In this document: positions 1-13,086 of the stretch, one piece after another
How positions within the stretch are numbered: the stretch's first letter is position 1
Layout: every line of letters begins with the position of its first letter
Source of the DNA: Lutjanus erythropterus
Lineage: Eukaryota; Chordata; Actinopteri; Lutjaniformes; Lutjanidae
NCBI GenBank assembly: GCA_020091685.1
Contig: CM034613.1
Location: 22,788,461 to 22,852,460 of the forward strand
Direction of reading: 5' to 3'
Length of the DNA: 64,000 nucleotides
Made by a program: the position numbers and the translations under genes
The notes under the pieces: generated by a model
Seen by the model: only the letters and a program-made list of their open reading frames with translations
Databases searched by the model: none
What the model was told of the DNA's origin: nothing

Positions 1-524
1 TGTTATTATTATCATTTTTAGAGACAAAATGTAGTAAATTATCTTATTTAAATCAAACCACTATTATCATCTACTATAAACGCATCTCTCTCTTCAAATT
101 AAATTCATAAAAACTGTTATCCAAGCACTTATCTTCTGATTGCACCTGATTGCTGATTGCTGCACCCACTGCGCCCACCGTTTTTTGTAATCAGAGTATT
201 TGTTGCAGAATCTGACCGGTATTTTTTGACGTATACTGGAGTTCGGTAATCCCCGCTGAGGGACCAGACAGTCCGAGGCTGCGATATCGTTCCACTTCAT
301 TAGATTGATATGGCCATCAGAGCAGTGTCCAATCATGCACAAACAGAGGTCACTGCTCTAATTGAATTTAACAATGCCCTCTTGACCAATCAGGGGGCAA
401 ATTGCTGGGCAAAACGAGGCCATGCATACAGTATGTCGGCAAAGTTGGTCAAAGCAAAAAGAGAAAAAGAAACGGCAGATAGACGGACGAACAGACAGAA
501 GAATAAAGTTTTTAGTGGCAACTA

Positions 525-843
525 CACTCACCGGCCACTTCATTAGGTACACCTTGCTACTATCAGATTGGACCCGCTTTCGCCTTCAGAACTGCCTTAA
601 TTCTTCATGTCATAGATTCAACAAGGTGCTGGAAACATTCCTTAGAGATTTTGGTCCATATTAACATGAAAGCATCACAAAGTTGCTGCAGATTTGTTGG
701 CTGCACATCCATGATGCCAATCTCCCGTTCCATCACATCCCAAAGGTTCTCTGCTGGATTGAGGTCTGGTGGCTGTGGAGGCCACTGGAGTACAGTGAAC
801 TCACAGGCATGTTCAAGAAACCAGTTTGAGATGATTTGCAATC
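525..843 (-). mobile_element. Tc1/mariner-like DNA transposon, truncated, 3' end of transposase
   Basis: The outer end CACTCACCGGCCACTTCATT is the terminus of a Tc1-like family common in fish. Reading minus, the interior encodes the end of a DDE transposase: WPPQPPDLNPAENLWDVMER, followed by PTNLQQLCDAFMLIWTKIS and ECFQHLVESM. The PDLNPxExLW signature is intact (E for I in ENLW). Only about 320 bp remains; the rest of the element is missing beyond 843. Confidence 0.85.
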
Positions 844-2254
844 AGGTCTTAAACAAATCTCTGTTCTATCAGGTTACATTTTTGTCGATCATGTGATTGA
901 GGAGCTCAGATAGGACACTTGCATTTTTTGAAAACGAAATATATATATTTTTTTAAACTACAAAACCTGAAGCAGATATTCCAACCACAGAAATTCAGAC
1001 ACACAGTTTTCAAAGTTAAATATGTCAGTGCTTTAAATTCAATGGTATTTAACTTTCAACACTAAACAATATATATTTATATTTGATAATTATTCATTCA
1101 GTTGTCTCCTGCACGTTACTCTGTGTATCTCCTGGGTTGCTTTGTGGCATAAAGAAGACAGAGGGCGCTATTCATCCAGCACTAACAGAACTTAAGCTTT
1201 CGGTCTCTTTCAAAGGCAGATGGCGGAGGGAGTGAAGAACTAATTTAAAAAACCACTTCCCACATGTTTATCGTCATTGTCAGCAAAAAAGAAACATAAA
1301 ACACACGCAGAGGACGCCGTGGGTTTATGGGAAACCAAAAACAGGAGCAGTGGTGTGAAACAGAGGCTACCAGTCGTGGCAAACACGGCCTTGTTTCTTC
1401 TTCTTCTAGATGGTGTAATGAATATTTGATGAACTTATAAGAGGCCTGCCGCGTTCCAAGGACGTCCCATAACATACATGCAGTGGTTAATTCAGAGAAA
1501 GTGTTTAAAAACTGAGCATGCAGTCAAACATGAGGAGATTGCACCCCAGCCGACCCACCCCGGAGCTCCTCGTCTCGTCAGTGAACCCAGCTCCACGGCC
1601 TTTAATGTGGTCTTGGCGTGGCAGGGTGGGGGCCGGTGGAGCAGGGAGGCCCGGGGCAGGTGGTTGGGGGGTTATAGCGGGTGTATCTGTCCCCGTGTCG
1701 AGGCTCTAATCATGGGCATGGAAGGGCAGGGGCAGCCTGTTGCCGCAGCTCACGGTAGGTCTGTGAGCCGTGATTACAGGGTGTGTTGCAGTCCACGGGG
1801 GTTTGATCATAGGGAAGCATTGGCAAGAGTGTGTGTGTGTGTGCATGTATGAGTGTGTGAGTGGGTGCAGGCAGGGCTCTGACCATAGGGTGTGTTTGTG
1901 CGAGTGTGTGTGCGTGTGTGTATGCTTGGCAGAGGAAATTGCTGGGACTGCAGTGCTAAAAAAACAACCACAGGGGAAGATGCAGGGCTAAGAAGTACAA
2001 AACGAGAGACCCGGAGAGAGAGAAGAGGAACAGGGAGTGACGGGGATGCTAAATGGCAGAATTGTATAACAAAGAGACAGAGGCATGGGAGGGAAGGAGG
2101 AAACACAACAACACGGGGTGAAAAAGCAGACAGCCAAACACAGACAGAGGCAGCGGGGTTAGCATTTCAAAGTCGAAGCTGCCTCAACTGAAAGCTGTTT
2201 TGTATTTTAGCACTGCAACATGAGTATACCTGTTTAAATCACTACAGAAAATCC
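844..2254. other. Intronic sequence, nothing recognised except a short TG-rich stretch
   Basis: Unique-looking DNA. A loose TG-rich stretch with interruptions lies at about 1829-1922. No ORF here resembles a protein family. Confidence 0.5.
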
Positions 2255-2258
2255 TTAA

Positions 2259-3047
2259 AGGGATAGTTTGGGTTATTTGATGTAGGATTGTATGAGGTGC
2301 TGATCGATAGTCAGTGTGTTACCTACAGTAGATGGTGTTTGGTACTGCATCCCCTTTACCAGAGGCAGAGAGAGGCATGAGGAAGGGTTGGGCTAACCCT
2401 AACCCTAACTCTCACCCCCACCCTGCTGCCGGTGGTTTGTTTCCAACAATTCATGGCACAGGTGACGTCACAGGCTGTAAACAGCTGAAAATGACAGAGG
2501 TTTGCAGGCGTCTACTGGGATGAAAAACCTGCATTTTCATGCAGCATTAGCCACTTAAAAAAGATAACTTTAGATCAGTTTAAGTGTGCACTACTCTACC
2601 TTGCTGTCAGACAGGTTTTTCTGATGGGAAACCTGCTGTTATATAATCCAAATATTATTCTCTCCAAACTGTTTTAAAGTGTTAGTTTCACTTCACATAA
2701 TAACACAAACAAACTAACCGACTGAGGCAGCAATAGACCTGTTTTCTGTGAGGTAAAATGACTGATTTCGCATATGGAGTTTGGTTTCCAGTTGAAAAAG
2801 GGTGTCTGACAGCAAGGTAAGCTGGTGAAAATATTGTAAATATGGTGTACAAAAAGAAAAGCTATTTATCTTTTTAAGTTGGACCTTTTTAAGTAAATAA
2901 AATACCTTTTGCTGCAGAGCAGTTCATTGCATAGCCTATGCTCGTGTCCCTCTCTGCTTCCATTAACTGGGGTTGCACTGACTGGCATCTAATGTGGGTA
3001 ATACACTGATTATTTATACCCTACATAAAATAATCCAAACTATCCCT
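2259..3047. mobile_element. Foldback non-autonomous DNA element with TTAA target site, copy 1
   Basis: Both ends carry TTAA (2255-2258 and 3048-3051) bordering AGGGATAGTTTGG and its complement CCAAACTATCCCT. Inside, a second inverted pair faces itself: CCTTGCTGTCAGACA (from 2599) against TGTCTGACAGCAAGG (to 2819). A TTAA duplication with AGGG termini suggests the piggyBac or Kolobok groups. No transposase is present. Two further copies are at 22068-22440 and 33298-34043. Confidence 0.8.
2391..2410. repeat. Short telomere-like run (about three TAACCC units)
   Basis: Lies inside the foldback element. Too short to be a true interstitial telomere; probably chance or slippage. Confidence 0.5.
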
Positions 3048-3828
3048 TTAACGGCAGCTTTAACTGCCTGGTTGTTGGCTTCGTCTTACACCCACAAATC
3101 AATAGACTCTTCTTCTGTTTAACGGCAGAGCTGCAGGACAAAAGACACCGAGAGAAAGAGGAGCCAGAGGCGGGGATTCAAAACGGGTTAAAAATTGTAT
3201 TTAGAGGAAGCCAGAGGTGCTCTGTGGTTGTGTGTGTGAGACGCTGCCAGTCGAAATACTGTAGTACGGCGGAAAATGTCAATAGGCAAACAACAGACGG
3301 CGGCTGCCACATCGATTTCAATACACAACTGAAACATAATACACACAGGCGCACACACACACACACACAGGAAGAGGAACACACTTCGAAAGCTTCTAAA
3401 GTTGTTAAAGATGTTGACTTAAGCTACTTAACTTTGACTGCTCTGACATTAGAGATGAAGGGAAAGAGGAGGAGGAGGAGGGAAGAGGAGAGAGGCAGAA
3501 AATAAGAGTCAAGAAGCATGGAGAAGGAGGAGAAACAAGGAGAGGCAGGGAAGAGAAGGAGAAGAAAAGGGGGGATAAAAGCACTTTGTATCTCTCCTCT
3601 GCTTTTTCTTTTTCCCCCCCGTCTTTATTTTTCGCTCTGTGACTCTGTCGTTCATCCCGTCTTTATCTCTCCCTGCCCTCCGTCTTTCTCTCTGTCAGGC
3701 AGACCATGACTATGCCGAAATGTGATTTGACTCTTTAATCTTCATAATCCATTTTGAGAGAGAATGTTTTCCTTTACTAATTAAAGAGCAAACAATGGAC
3801 GTGGGCCTCACACACACACACACACACA

Positions 3829-3878
<50 letters not shown>

Positions 3879-4604
3879 GTGGTTTTAGAATCTGTCAATA
3901 AATGGTATAAAAGTGGAAAAAGAGATGAAATCAATAAGAGAGAAGAGAGAGTATAATACTACGGTTCTAGTGTTTCAACTTTCAGCGCAGAAAAACAAAC
4001 CCTCGGAAGAAAACGACAAATCAAAACACAACAAAGCTCCTTTTTCTACTCCCATAATTTCTCCCTTTTTATTCTCTATCTTTCTTTCTGTTTTTTCTTC
4101 TGCCGTCTCCTCTTTGTTACGCTTACAATGGGAGGGATCAAAAGTTGCTACGGCAACAAACAGCGAAAGAATTTAAAAAAAGAAAATCCTGTCATCCTTG
4201 TGGAGACACAGGAATCCTGACGTCCCTCGGTAGAAACGAAGAGAGGAAAGGAGGAGATGGAGGGAGGAAGAGAAACAGAGGGGTGGAAGTGTTTATCTGC
4301 CCATTAGCAGGCTGCTGTTTGAACCTGAAGGGATGAGGGGCATGTAGCGGCGTGGAGGAGACATCAGAGAACACGGTGCAACTGCCGGGAGTGAAAACTG
4401 TCCTGAAATGCACAATAAGTATGAGCCGACTGTCTACAGAAAGCTGAAAGGCTGTTTTGTACTGTACTGTACTGGCTCCAGTTCAGACTGTAAATTGATT
4501 TTTTTTAAAAATGGTGAAACAGAACAGAACCAAAAAATGCTGCAATAGACGGTTTACAACCGAGGGAACATATCCGATGGATCAATAATACCCAATACAG
4601 TGTA
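3048..4604. other. Intronic: purine-rich stretch and one CA array
   Basis: 3455-3580 is almost pure A/G. A (CA)n array lies at 3808-3874. 4215-4290 is again purine-rich. No coding signal. Confidence 0.5.
3808..3874. repeat. (CA)n microsatellite
   Basis: About 66 bp of CA with one CT interruption. Confidence 0.95.
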
Positions 4605-5071
4605 CAGAGCCTCGGAGTAGCCACAGAAAGAAAAAAATCCATATATCAAGGGCACAAAAACAAAACATCAAGTGCTCAAAATTCTCTCGCATGCATCCAA
4701 AATACAGTCGTTCCTAAGTTTTGATTAATTTCTTGGCACAAGATACAATCGACCTCCTTTTTCTCTGTTCTGCATTCGCTACCTCAGTGAAGTTTCTACT
4801 TTTCTTGAAAAAGTGAAAGGGTCACATCTTAAGCTAGCTAATGTTAGCAAAAACTAGCTAACTAGCTAGCTAGCTACTGAGTGACGTAGATAGTGTGCCA
4901 GTGTTTTGCTGACATAAGCTGAGTGATGACGTGAATATATGTGGCTTTTACAGGTCCCTGAGCGACATGTTTTGCACATTATATCTTGAATTAATCAATC
5001 ATGAATTGTATCTTGTGTGCACGCAGTAGGATTTTGACTGCTTCTCTCTGTGGCTACTTCAGGGCTCTGTA
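4605..5071. mobile_element. TIR/foldback MITE-like element, about 466 bp
   Basis: The left end ACAGAGCCTCGGAGTAGCC and the complement of the right end, ACAGAGCCCTGAAGTAGCC, match over about 30 bp (both continue ACAGARAGAA). A further inner inverted pair is built on ACAAGATACAAT. No ORF. The central part holds a GCTA-rich stretch (4833-4877). Confidence 0.65.
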
Positions 5072-6944
5072 ATAATTACAAGAAAAATAAAATAAAATAA
5101 ATAAGGAACTAGTCTATCTCAGAGAAATGCATGGCGCATAACCAAACAAAATGGATAATGTATTAATAGTCTGGGTGTCAGAAGGATTACAAAGACAGTA
5201 TATTAAAAAATGTTACTGGAAGGGTTATTAATTGGTTTTAAAACCAACAAGAAATGTCAAAATGTCAAAATAATGTAGAAGAAACTGCACAGCGCCATCT
5301 CTTAATGTTATTCATGATTAAAAACAACACAAACAACACAACTATATATATAAAAAAAACTTTGCAGAGACATAATTAATTTAAACTGGAGCTAGAAGGC
5401 CAAATAAAAGGAAAAAAAATGGGAAAATGTATATAAATCTTATCAGACCTGCCAACGTTTTCCTGGGTATTTAAAGGAACATCTTCCAGCACCCTTCTGT
5501 TCTGTTATTTTCCCCCAGGAAACTCCTTAAACTTTATCATGAATAATCTTCATACACGTGTCCATGAATTTTGTATATTTGTCTGTCGGCACCCAGGTTG
5601 CCAGGTTATGAAACACAGTCCACACACACACACAGTCCACACACTGCCTACAATTTCAACCCAACTGTCACCACAACCAGAGCACAGCTGCTCTCTGTGC
5701 AGCCGGCTAACTTAATCCTGTTGTCAAAATGTCAGAGCAGGTCGACATTTCACCTGAAAAAAATCTAAATACACCTGCAAAATTAAGCAGAGTCTCCACC
5801 TATACCCGATACAGTCACCAGGACTGCCTTTTGTGGAGCCTGTAGGGTTGATTTTAATATAGTGCACAGTGGGGAAAACAATGTGAGCCAACATATCATC
5901 TCCCAACAACACAAGCACGCCATTCAGGCACAGAGGGGTTTAATTATTTAGTTGTTTATTTACTGTCCAACTCCCCTCCAACCCCTGCGGCAAAACCCCG
6001 TGTAGTTTGAAACCTAAATGCTGGCAGGTATGGCGTACAAACAAAAACATGTACATTAACAAAACGGTTGGAGAAGCTGCACTGTGTTGTATATTATTTT
6101 ATGATGTGACTTATTTTCTTTATTGTGTGATTGTTTTTTCCTTTTTCAGGGTAAAACAAATATACAATAAATATTGTAAGGTTTCAGAATAATGCAATGT
6201 AAACAATCATTATTTTCAATCTCTTGCAAGAAGGTATAAACAATCTTGTTTGTCCAGTTATCTGCTGAAACTGCCTCAGACCTGCATGATATATGACCAG
6301 AGGCTGTTTCTAACCGTGGTAAAGGGTTTTAGGGAGGATATATTCTAATACCAACTCTGCCGCATAAATACGCCCAGCAGGAAGCAGGATGCAAACTAAC
6401 CAACCAGAATGCATGCTGTGTTTGTGGCAACCCACTGCTTGATGATATTAACATGTGAGATTCATGCAAAGCGGCGTGCAAGCATCTTATACTATCATGT
6501 TGCTGCCGTCGTACATGCTTCTGCTGTATGGTTGGTTAATTATAACGGGAGGAGATCATTTCTAAGGGTCGCTAGGCGGTTGTGGAGAAAACAATTAAAC
6601 CTTGTGGCATGCAGAATGGAAGGGAAAGCTAGGAGGCAGCTCTCAGTGAGGTCAGCCGCTCAAAGACATTCAACATAAGAGACAGGCGCTCAAAAATATG
6701 CAAAATACAGCCAGCCTGCAGAAAACAGCCCCCTCGCTTATGGTTAAAACTATAAACCAGCACAAAAACAACACAAAGCAGCAGGTTCTGAACAAACAAA
6801 CGCTAACAAATTTGTCTTTTATCACATAAAATGGCAAATTTAACAAATTACTCAGTCCAGCACTAGGCATGATGGGAAAGTTTAGAGCAAGGAATATTTT
6901 TTTTATTATATCGGCTGTACCATTAATATTAGTTGCCTTAGAAT
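5072..6944. other. Intronic, nothing recognised
   Basis: AT-rich sequence without coding or TIR structure that I can identify. Confidence 0.4.
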
Positions 6945-7533
6945 TAGGGCTGTGATAATAATCAAATTACTGCAATACTCTGGTCATGTGATGCCTACAG
7001 CAGCAGAGTTGAGCTCATTCCCGTCATTTTTGATGATTGCCAGCGATCGGTTAACATGCTACAAACATGCTAACAACAACTGTTGTCAAGACGGAAAGAT
7101 GAATAAATGGTCACGTGGATTTATTTTAACAGAAAAAGATGCTGCAGGGATTTGATTGCACCGGAGCTAAGGCTGCAGCATTAGCATTATCTTAATGTTA
7201 GCCCTTATTGATCAGCTTACTTCAGGGCTAATCCCGTCACTTTTACTTTTAGAGTTAGGAAACAACGGACGAGACTTTTGTTGGTCTTGAGAAGCTGCAG
7301 CTTTTATTAACTGACACACTGTAACTTAAACTGTACATTTACTGCCAGGCTGACAGTTTACTGCTAAATTTAAGTTTCTGCTCCGCTATGAGCAGCACTG
7401 GGAGTCCTGCACACCGCCCACACATTACACAGCCACTATATGCTCCTGACAGTATGCTTTTAATTAAGTCCAATAAAATTTAATTATTAAACTGACATCC
7501 ACATCAAGAAAAATTCCATATTGTCACAGCCCT
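6945..7533. mobile_element. MITE-like element with AGGGCTGTGA termini
   Basis: Left end AGGGCTGTGATAATAATC; the complement of the right end is AGGGCTGTGACAATATGG. About 590 bp with no transposase. Termini of this type occur in hAT-like non-autonomous elements of fish. I could not see a clear target duplication. Confidence 0.55.
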
Positions 7534-9190
7534 GATCTTTTTCTGAGAGTCAAAGCGATGTGTTTTTTGTGTTTGAGTATCTTGAGCAGATGGGGTTGGA
7601 GGTTACAATCACAAACCTGATTATTCTGTGCGGTTGCAACTTGAAAAGGCTGACAATCACTGAATTTTACCATTATTCATAAACAAGACATGTTTAGACT
7701 TTGAACACAGTGACATTGAGGAAGAAAATCCAAGCTGCCGTCTGAAGTTTATCTCAGTGTAATGATAAACAGTTTATTAAGCAGCGTGCAAATAAGCAGG
7801 AAGGGCAGGCATTGTTTGGAGAATGCTAAAGATGCTAAAGTGTGTGTGTGTGTGTGTGTGTATCTGTGTGTGTGTGTGTGCAGGGGTAAGAGGAAGAGAT
7901 GACATGACACTCGCTAAATGAGCAACAAACATGACTGTGAGGAAATACAGCCAACTGTTCACACACACGCACACATGCACCTGCAGCAGCAAGCACAAAC
8001 ATTAATGCATCTGGACGTACGAGAGCGAAAAGACACACATTCGGCTGCACGCGTGCCCTTACGCGCGCCACGCACACACCCAGCGCACAGCTCCTGGGGA
8101 TTTGGAGTTCAAAGGATGCTTTATTTTGGGAACAGCTTTGGGTTAGTCACCCTACTTTGGTGACAGACGGAGAAACAGGTTGCAAATATCAAACACTTTA
8201 CAAGCACTGTGACACACGCAAACACCTTCCCACACACACACACACACACACACACACGCTCACACTCTCACTTTCCTTCCTATTTCCTACGTCTCTCTCT
8301 CTCTTAATTCCAAGAAACATCTCGCCACAGGGAGAAAGATGTGTTGTTTAAAACTTAAGAGCCGACTTCTCCTTCACCAGCAGCTAATGTCTGATCACAG
8401 CTCTTCTGACAGCTTTGTCAAAAACACTAAGACGTTGTGTTTGGGTTTCATTAGCACATAACGCAACATGGCAGGATGCCGGGATTACAGTAAAACTCAA
8501 TATTGTGTGGTGGTAATTCAGCTAGCGCGCTTCAGGGGTTGTTTCAGTTTCTCCATGATCCCATTAGAAAACAAAATAACAAATTCTGTTATCTTGAAGT
8601 AATGAGTGGAGGGTTGCCAGTCGAATTTGTCAGAGATTCATGATGAGGTTTCTCCTAGAGCTCAACACTGATTTTTTTCAACGGCTTTGTTTCCAGGAGT
8701 GAGTTTCCCGCTCACTCACTACATTGAGGTTTCATAAAATGCTAGAAACACCGACAAATGGACAGGCAAAGCTACGCTAGGGCTAACGTTCAGTTACTGA
8801 AATATTCAATACTTCAAAATGGAGTGTGTTTACAGTTTAAATGTCAGTTAACTTCCTGTCAACTACAGTAACGTTACACCGTCAGTATAAATGATCAGTG
8901 CTTTTGTGAAACTGAACTGTGAAAAGTGAAAAGTGAAGGAACAAAATTTTACAAAAGATGAAAAAGCATATAAAGGTGATCACTAAGGTAGGAAACGTAC
9001 CGTTGCTGAGTTAACAAGCAATAAACGGATGTGAAGTTCGTAAAACAGACATACGTCACACTACATTGTGAAAGTAGAGTACAGTAATGGTTAAACGCAA
9101 CGTCATTTACAAGGTGACATATTGAAAAGTTTTACTAGTCTTTGGGGAAAAAAAACATTGTTTGTTGGAGGTGGCTTGTTATGTAAAGTG
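7534..9190. other. Intronic: two microsatellites and one dispersed repeat piece
   Basis: (TG)n at 7841-7880 and (CA)n at 8231-8259. 9005-9075 resembles 37715-37780 (see findings). Otherwise unrecognised. Confidence 0.45.
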
Positions 9191-9191
<1 letters not shown>

Positions 9192-9233
<42 letters not shown>

Positions 9234-9258
9234 AGAGACATAAATACACACACACACA
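9192..9258. repeat. (CA)n microsatellite, interrupted
   Basis: Two CA runs separated by a short interruption. Confidence 0.95.
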
Positions 9259-9362
9259 GGGAGAGGCAGTAATTGAACAGGCGTCGGCACAGTTTGGTGG
9301 CGACACCTGTTTGAAATTTATAATGAGCAACCAGGGGAGAGGACCCCACACGCAGTCATATA

Positions 9363-9366
9363 CACA

Positions 9367-9408
<42 letters not shown>

Positions 9409-9563
9409 CGTCTGTGTCTTGGCTGTGACTCTGTGCTGAGTTGCAGGTCAGGGGAAGGCTAAGAATAAACTTGCCCTGCTGAGCCCTCTCTCGCATGCAC
9501 ACACACACACACACACTGCTCACTTTGCCTTTGACTTCTACACACACACACGCACACACACAC

Positions 9564-9601
<38 letters not shown>
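9363..9601. repeat. Cluster of three (CA)n arrays
   Basis: CA runs at 9363-9406, 9497-9516 and 9541-9601, with unique spacers. With 9192-9258 this makes four arrays in 410 bp. Confidence 0.95.
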
Positions 9602-9604
<3 letters not shown>

Positions 9605-12600
9605 CTCTGATTAACAAAACGAACAAGAAGCAGAGAGAGAAACCCAGGAGAGTTTCTAAGGCTCCATTGGTAAACAAGAGAGGGATAAATAAAAGCAGCG
9701 TTCATTGGCTGAACAGAGAGAGAATTAGTTCTTTCCTGCAGTAAATAAAATGAGTCCAAATAAATATAAAAGCACGGTGCTGTATATATATATATATATG
9801 TGTGTGTGTGTAAGAGTGTGTGATTTCCCAGAGAGTGACACTGAATAAATTCCAGCGGACTGACGATAACACATCCACATCATTCTCTCCCTTATGTCCT
9901 CGGTTCATTATTAAGTCATGAAACGAAGACGTCCTTCTTTATCTTCCCCTCCCGCCATCTTTCACTCTTCAACTCGACATTGCTACTTCCCCCCTTTCCC
10001 CTGTGTGTGTGTGTAGTTGAAGACTGCGTACAAAATAACACTTCCTCTGTGGGAATGAATTTCCACCACTATCTGTGCTTTAATGCATTTGCATACCAAA
10101 TTTTCTTTTCACCTTTTTTTTTGTGTGTGTGTGTGTGTGTGTGTTGCCTGTGATTTGGATGGCAGCGTGGCCTCTTGGTCGGCAAACAGCTTTAAATTTT
10201 ACAGGAGCCAAGTTTCAAAGTTAGTGTTGCTCCTCCATAAAGTTGAGAGACTCACAAGAGACAGCTCTGAGAAAGAATCATCAAAATCAAGGCAGCAGAG
10301 ATTGAGGTATCCTGACTTTTAAGTCGGCAGTGTGCAGCGGCTGATTGGACTGGAGAAGAGAGAGGATGCCATCCCCCCTATTTTGACCTGCCATCCCCCC
10401 TTTCCATCCTCATGTAGCAGAGAAAGTGTGTTTGGTTATATGTTAGTCTAGTCTGCCTGACTCATTGGTCCTTTATCTGACTGAGGCTTGTGAGAATCTG
10501 TGGCCTCGACCACGGCTCTGAAATACAGAAATCTGTGGAGCTGTCCGTGGTGCTGAAGTAGCGGACAGATGTGTTGCTGCCTAACTTCTACGCTGTGGAA
10601 ACTGGACAAAAAAAAGGGAAAAGCTGCTGTGACTGTGCACGCCACCATCTTGAAGCAGAAAGACACGTTATAAACTTACATTTCCCATAATTCATCGTAA
10701 ATTTATAACCCAGGCTCTCTGTTATAAATCTGTGGCCTCCAAACCCATGCTATGCTAACCCTGATGACATCACTGTGACATAATTGTGGGGGCGGGTTAT
10801 GTCCTTTGACTCGACACATTATACACCAGTTTAACCAGTTTAGTGGTACTCTTCATGACAAGTAAACTGGCCTGTGTAAATTTGGTGGACTGCCCCTTTA
10901 AACACATTTCCTCGCTAAAGTGTAAATGAGCAGGATGAGCTCCAGAGAGCACTCAGCTGAAACCTGACCTCTGACTTCCGATGAAGGGAAGCGAGAGAAA
11001 GCAGACTTTCCTTTGTGTGATTAATGTGGTATCACATTATTTTATATCAATTAGAGCTCAGCAAAATTCTTCTTCACTCCATTTTCCTCTCCTCTCCTCT
11101 TGTCGGTTCTGCTCCGGTGCCTTTTAGATTTTCCCCCAGAATCTTAAGCAGCACCTGGCTCACCCCTTCTTCACCCGTCCCCCCACTTCCTTCAGTCCAT
11201 CCAACTACTTTTACTGCTTTTCCAAAACTTTTAAGGAGTGCAGGAAACAGACAAAAGAGGTAAACAAAACTATTACGCAGGTAGGAGAAAGACATACTGT
11301 ACGAGGGATTAGAGAGGATGGAGGGAGGTGAGGATGATGAGTTATGTCTGGGTTGTGATCCAGCTAAATTGCCTTGGCAGTAAGTCCTTTTTCCCTGAGT
11401 AAGGGGTTAGACAGAGGTGGATGGATGGAGAAGACGAGGAGAGGGATGAAGGAGGAAGAAAAGAAAAAGAGAGAAGGAGGGAAAATAAGGGTATCAGGAA
11501 GAGGAAGGCGAAAAAATATGACAGGGTAAATAAGTAAAGGTGAAAGGCAGAAGGGAGGAAGATGCAAATGAAGAGGAGCGGAGGCTGCGCAGGAGGAGGA
11601 GAGACATGAGATGACAGGGAGGTGAGGGTGGAGGAGAAGGTGAGGAAGGGAGGGAACGAGGGTGGAGGAGAAGAGGAGTGGGGGGGGGGTGACAAAACTC
11701 ATGCTGCATGGAGGAAAATCTAAAAATAGGCCTGACAGAAATATCGGGGATGGGAGAAAGAAAGAAAAGACTGGAAAATGGGGGATGAGGGTAGGAAAGA
11801 ACAAACGAGTGCTGTGGATAAAAGTGGGTTTACATTAGTATGGAGGAAGGAATTTTTTTGACAAGGGGCTCAAAGGCGCAATGATGAAAAGAGGAGAGAG
11901 AACACAGAGAGAGGAGCAGCAGCAGCACGAAAAGACGAAAAAAATAAAGAAAGAGGGATACGGCTGGAGCGTGCATCCTGTTTGCACAAGTCAGTTCTCT
12001 TTTTTTTGCTCTAGTTTGTCCATCATCTCAGAACACAATCTTTTTTTCAGGTCTGATTAAAAGAAAAGCTGGCTTAGACATCAGAAAGATTTTCATCTGC
12101 AATGTTGTAAAGTCCCATAATTCCACACTGCTTCAGATGTCATCAAACTACGTGTTATTGTTTCAGCGTGAGAGAGGCAGAATTTGACATCCCCATTTCC
12201 TGTTTATTATTATTTTCTTATTAAGCCTGTCTGGTTTGGTCTGCAGGCTGCTGTTAAGGTGCCCACACATGATCGGTGGTAAAACTGCTCGGTGCCGCAT
12301 TGCTCTCCTTCGGTGGCAGTGGTTGCGCCGCCGAAGGCAGCTCTCAAAGTTTAAATTATTTCCGCTCTTTATTATTTGACCTTGGCTGCCGCTGACCTTT
12401 CAAAGTAAAACCAACGGGATAACAGCTGAATGTGATGAAGTTGCCAGAAAGCAGTAGAAGAGGAGAGTGATGAAAGAAAAGCGTCTCCTGAACGAACACA
12501 ACATTTAAAAACATACAACAGTCTCATCAGTAAACATAATGCTTGTTGAAATGTTAGCAGACAGATGGAACAAAACAAAAGAAAATATTTTATTTTATGT

Positions 12601-12840
12601 TGTCAATTCTTTACATTCACACAGTTTTGTTCGGAGATTTTGATTTTGAAAATTTAATTTGAAAGTCTGCATGTAACCTTCATTCCTGTCGCTCCGCTTT
12701 CTGCGTTCATTTGTCTCTTTCTAATATATTTTGATTTATATTGTCTTAATCCTTTTATTTATTTATATTGACTAGACAACATCATTTATTGTCTCTGCAT
12801 TCTCCTCCCTCTATTTTCATTTATTCCTATTTCCTGTTCT
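9602..12840. other. Intronic: a long purine-rich tract, otherwise unrecognised
   Basis: 11310-11970 is strongly purine-rich on the plus strand. Its complement gives long Ser/Pro/Leu-rich reading frames that are composition artefacts. TA/TG runs lie at 9784-9811 and TG runs at 10122-10144. 10760-10905 has the look of a dispersed repeat, but I cannot name it. Confidence 0.45.
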
Positions 12841-12984
12841 TGTTTTGCTGTTCTTATTCTCTTTTGTCTTATTTTACTTTGTTTTGCGTCTCTTTCTTGT
12901 CTCTTAGTTTTACTTGAATTTTAGCTTGATTTTCTTCGTGCTCCAGTTTGGCCTTGTGTTGTTATTTTGCCTCTGGGGTATCCT

Positions 12985-13086
12985 GCTCTTTTCCTTTGTT
13001 TGTCAAAACACTTTGTAAACTCTGTTTATAAAGAAGCTATATAAATAAAGTTATTATTATTATTGTTGTTGTTGTTATTATTATTG
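12985..13086 (+). mobile_element. 3' tail of a LINE (L2/Rex-like) ending in (ATT)n
   Basis: An A/T-rich stretch with CTATATAAATAAAG followed by an ATT/GTT microsatellite is the typical 3' end of fish L2-type LINEs. No ORF2 sequence is left beside it. Confidence 0.5.

Noticed and set aside
2391-2410. Interstitial telomere
   Set aside because: Only about three TAACCC units inside a mobile element.
9103-9677. Several ORFs of 70-105 codons made of His-Thr or Cys-Val runs (here and at 34.4, 39.7, 42.4, 43.9, 47.1, 55.5 and 62.6 kb)
   Set aside because: They are translations of CA/TG arrays, with no other protein content.
11342-11804. Minus-strand frames of 117 and 146 codons, Ser/Pro/Leu/Phe-rich
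   Set aside because: Pure composition effect of the purine-rich plus strand; no domain or splice context.
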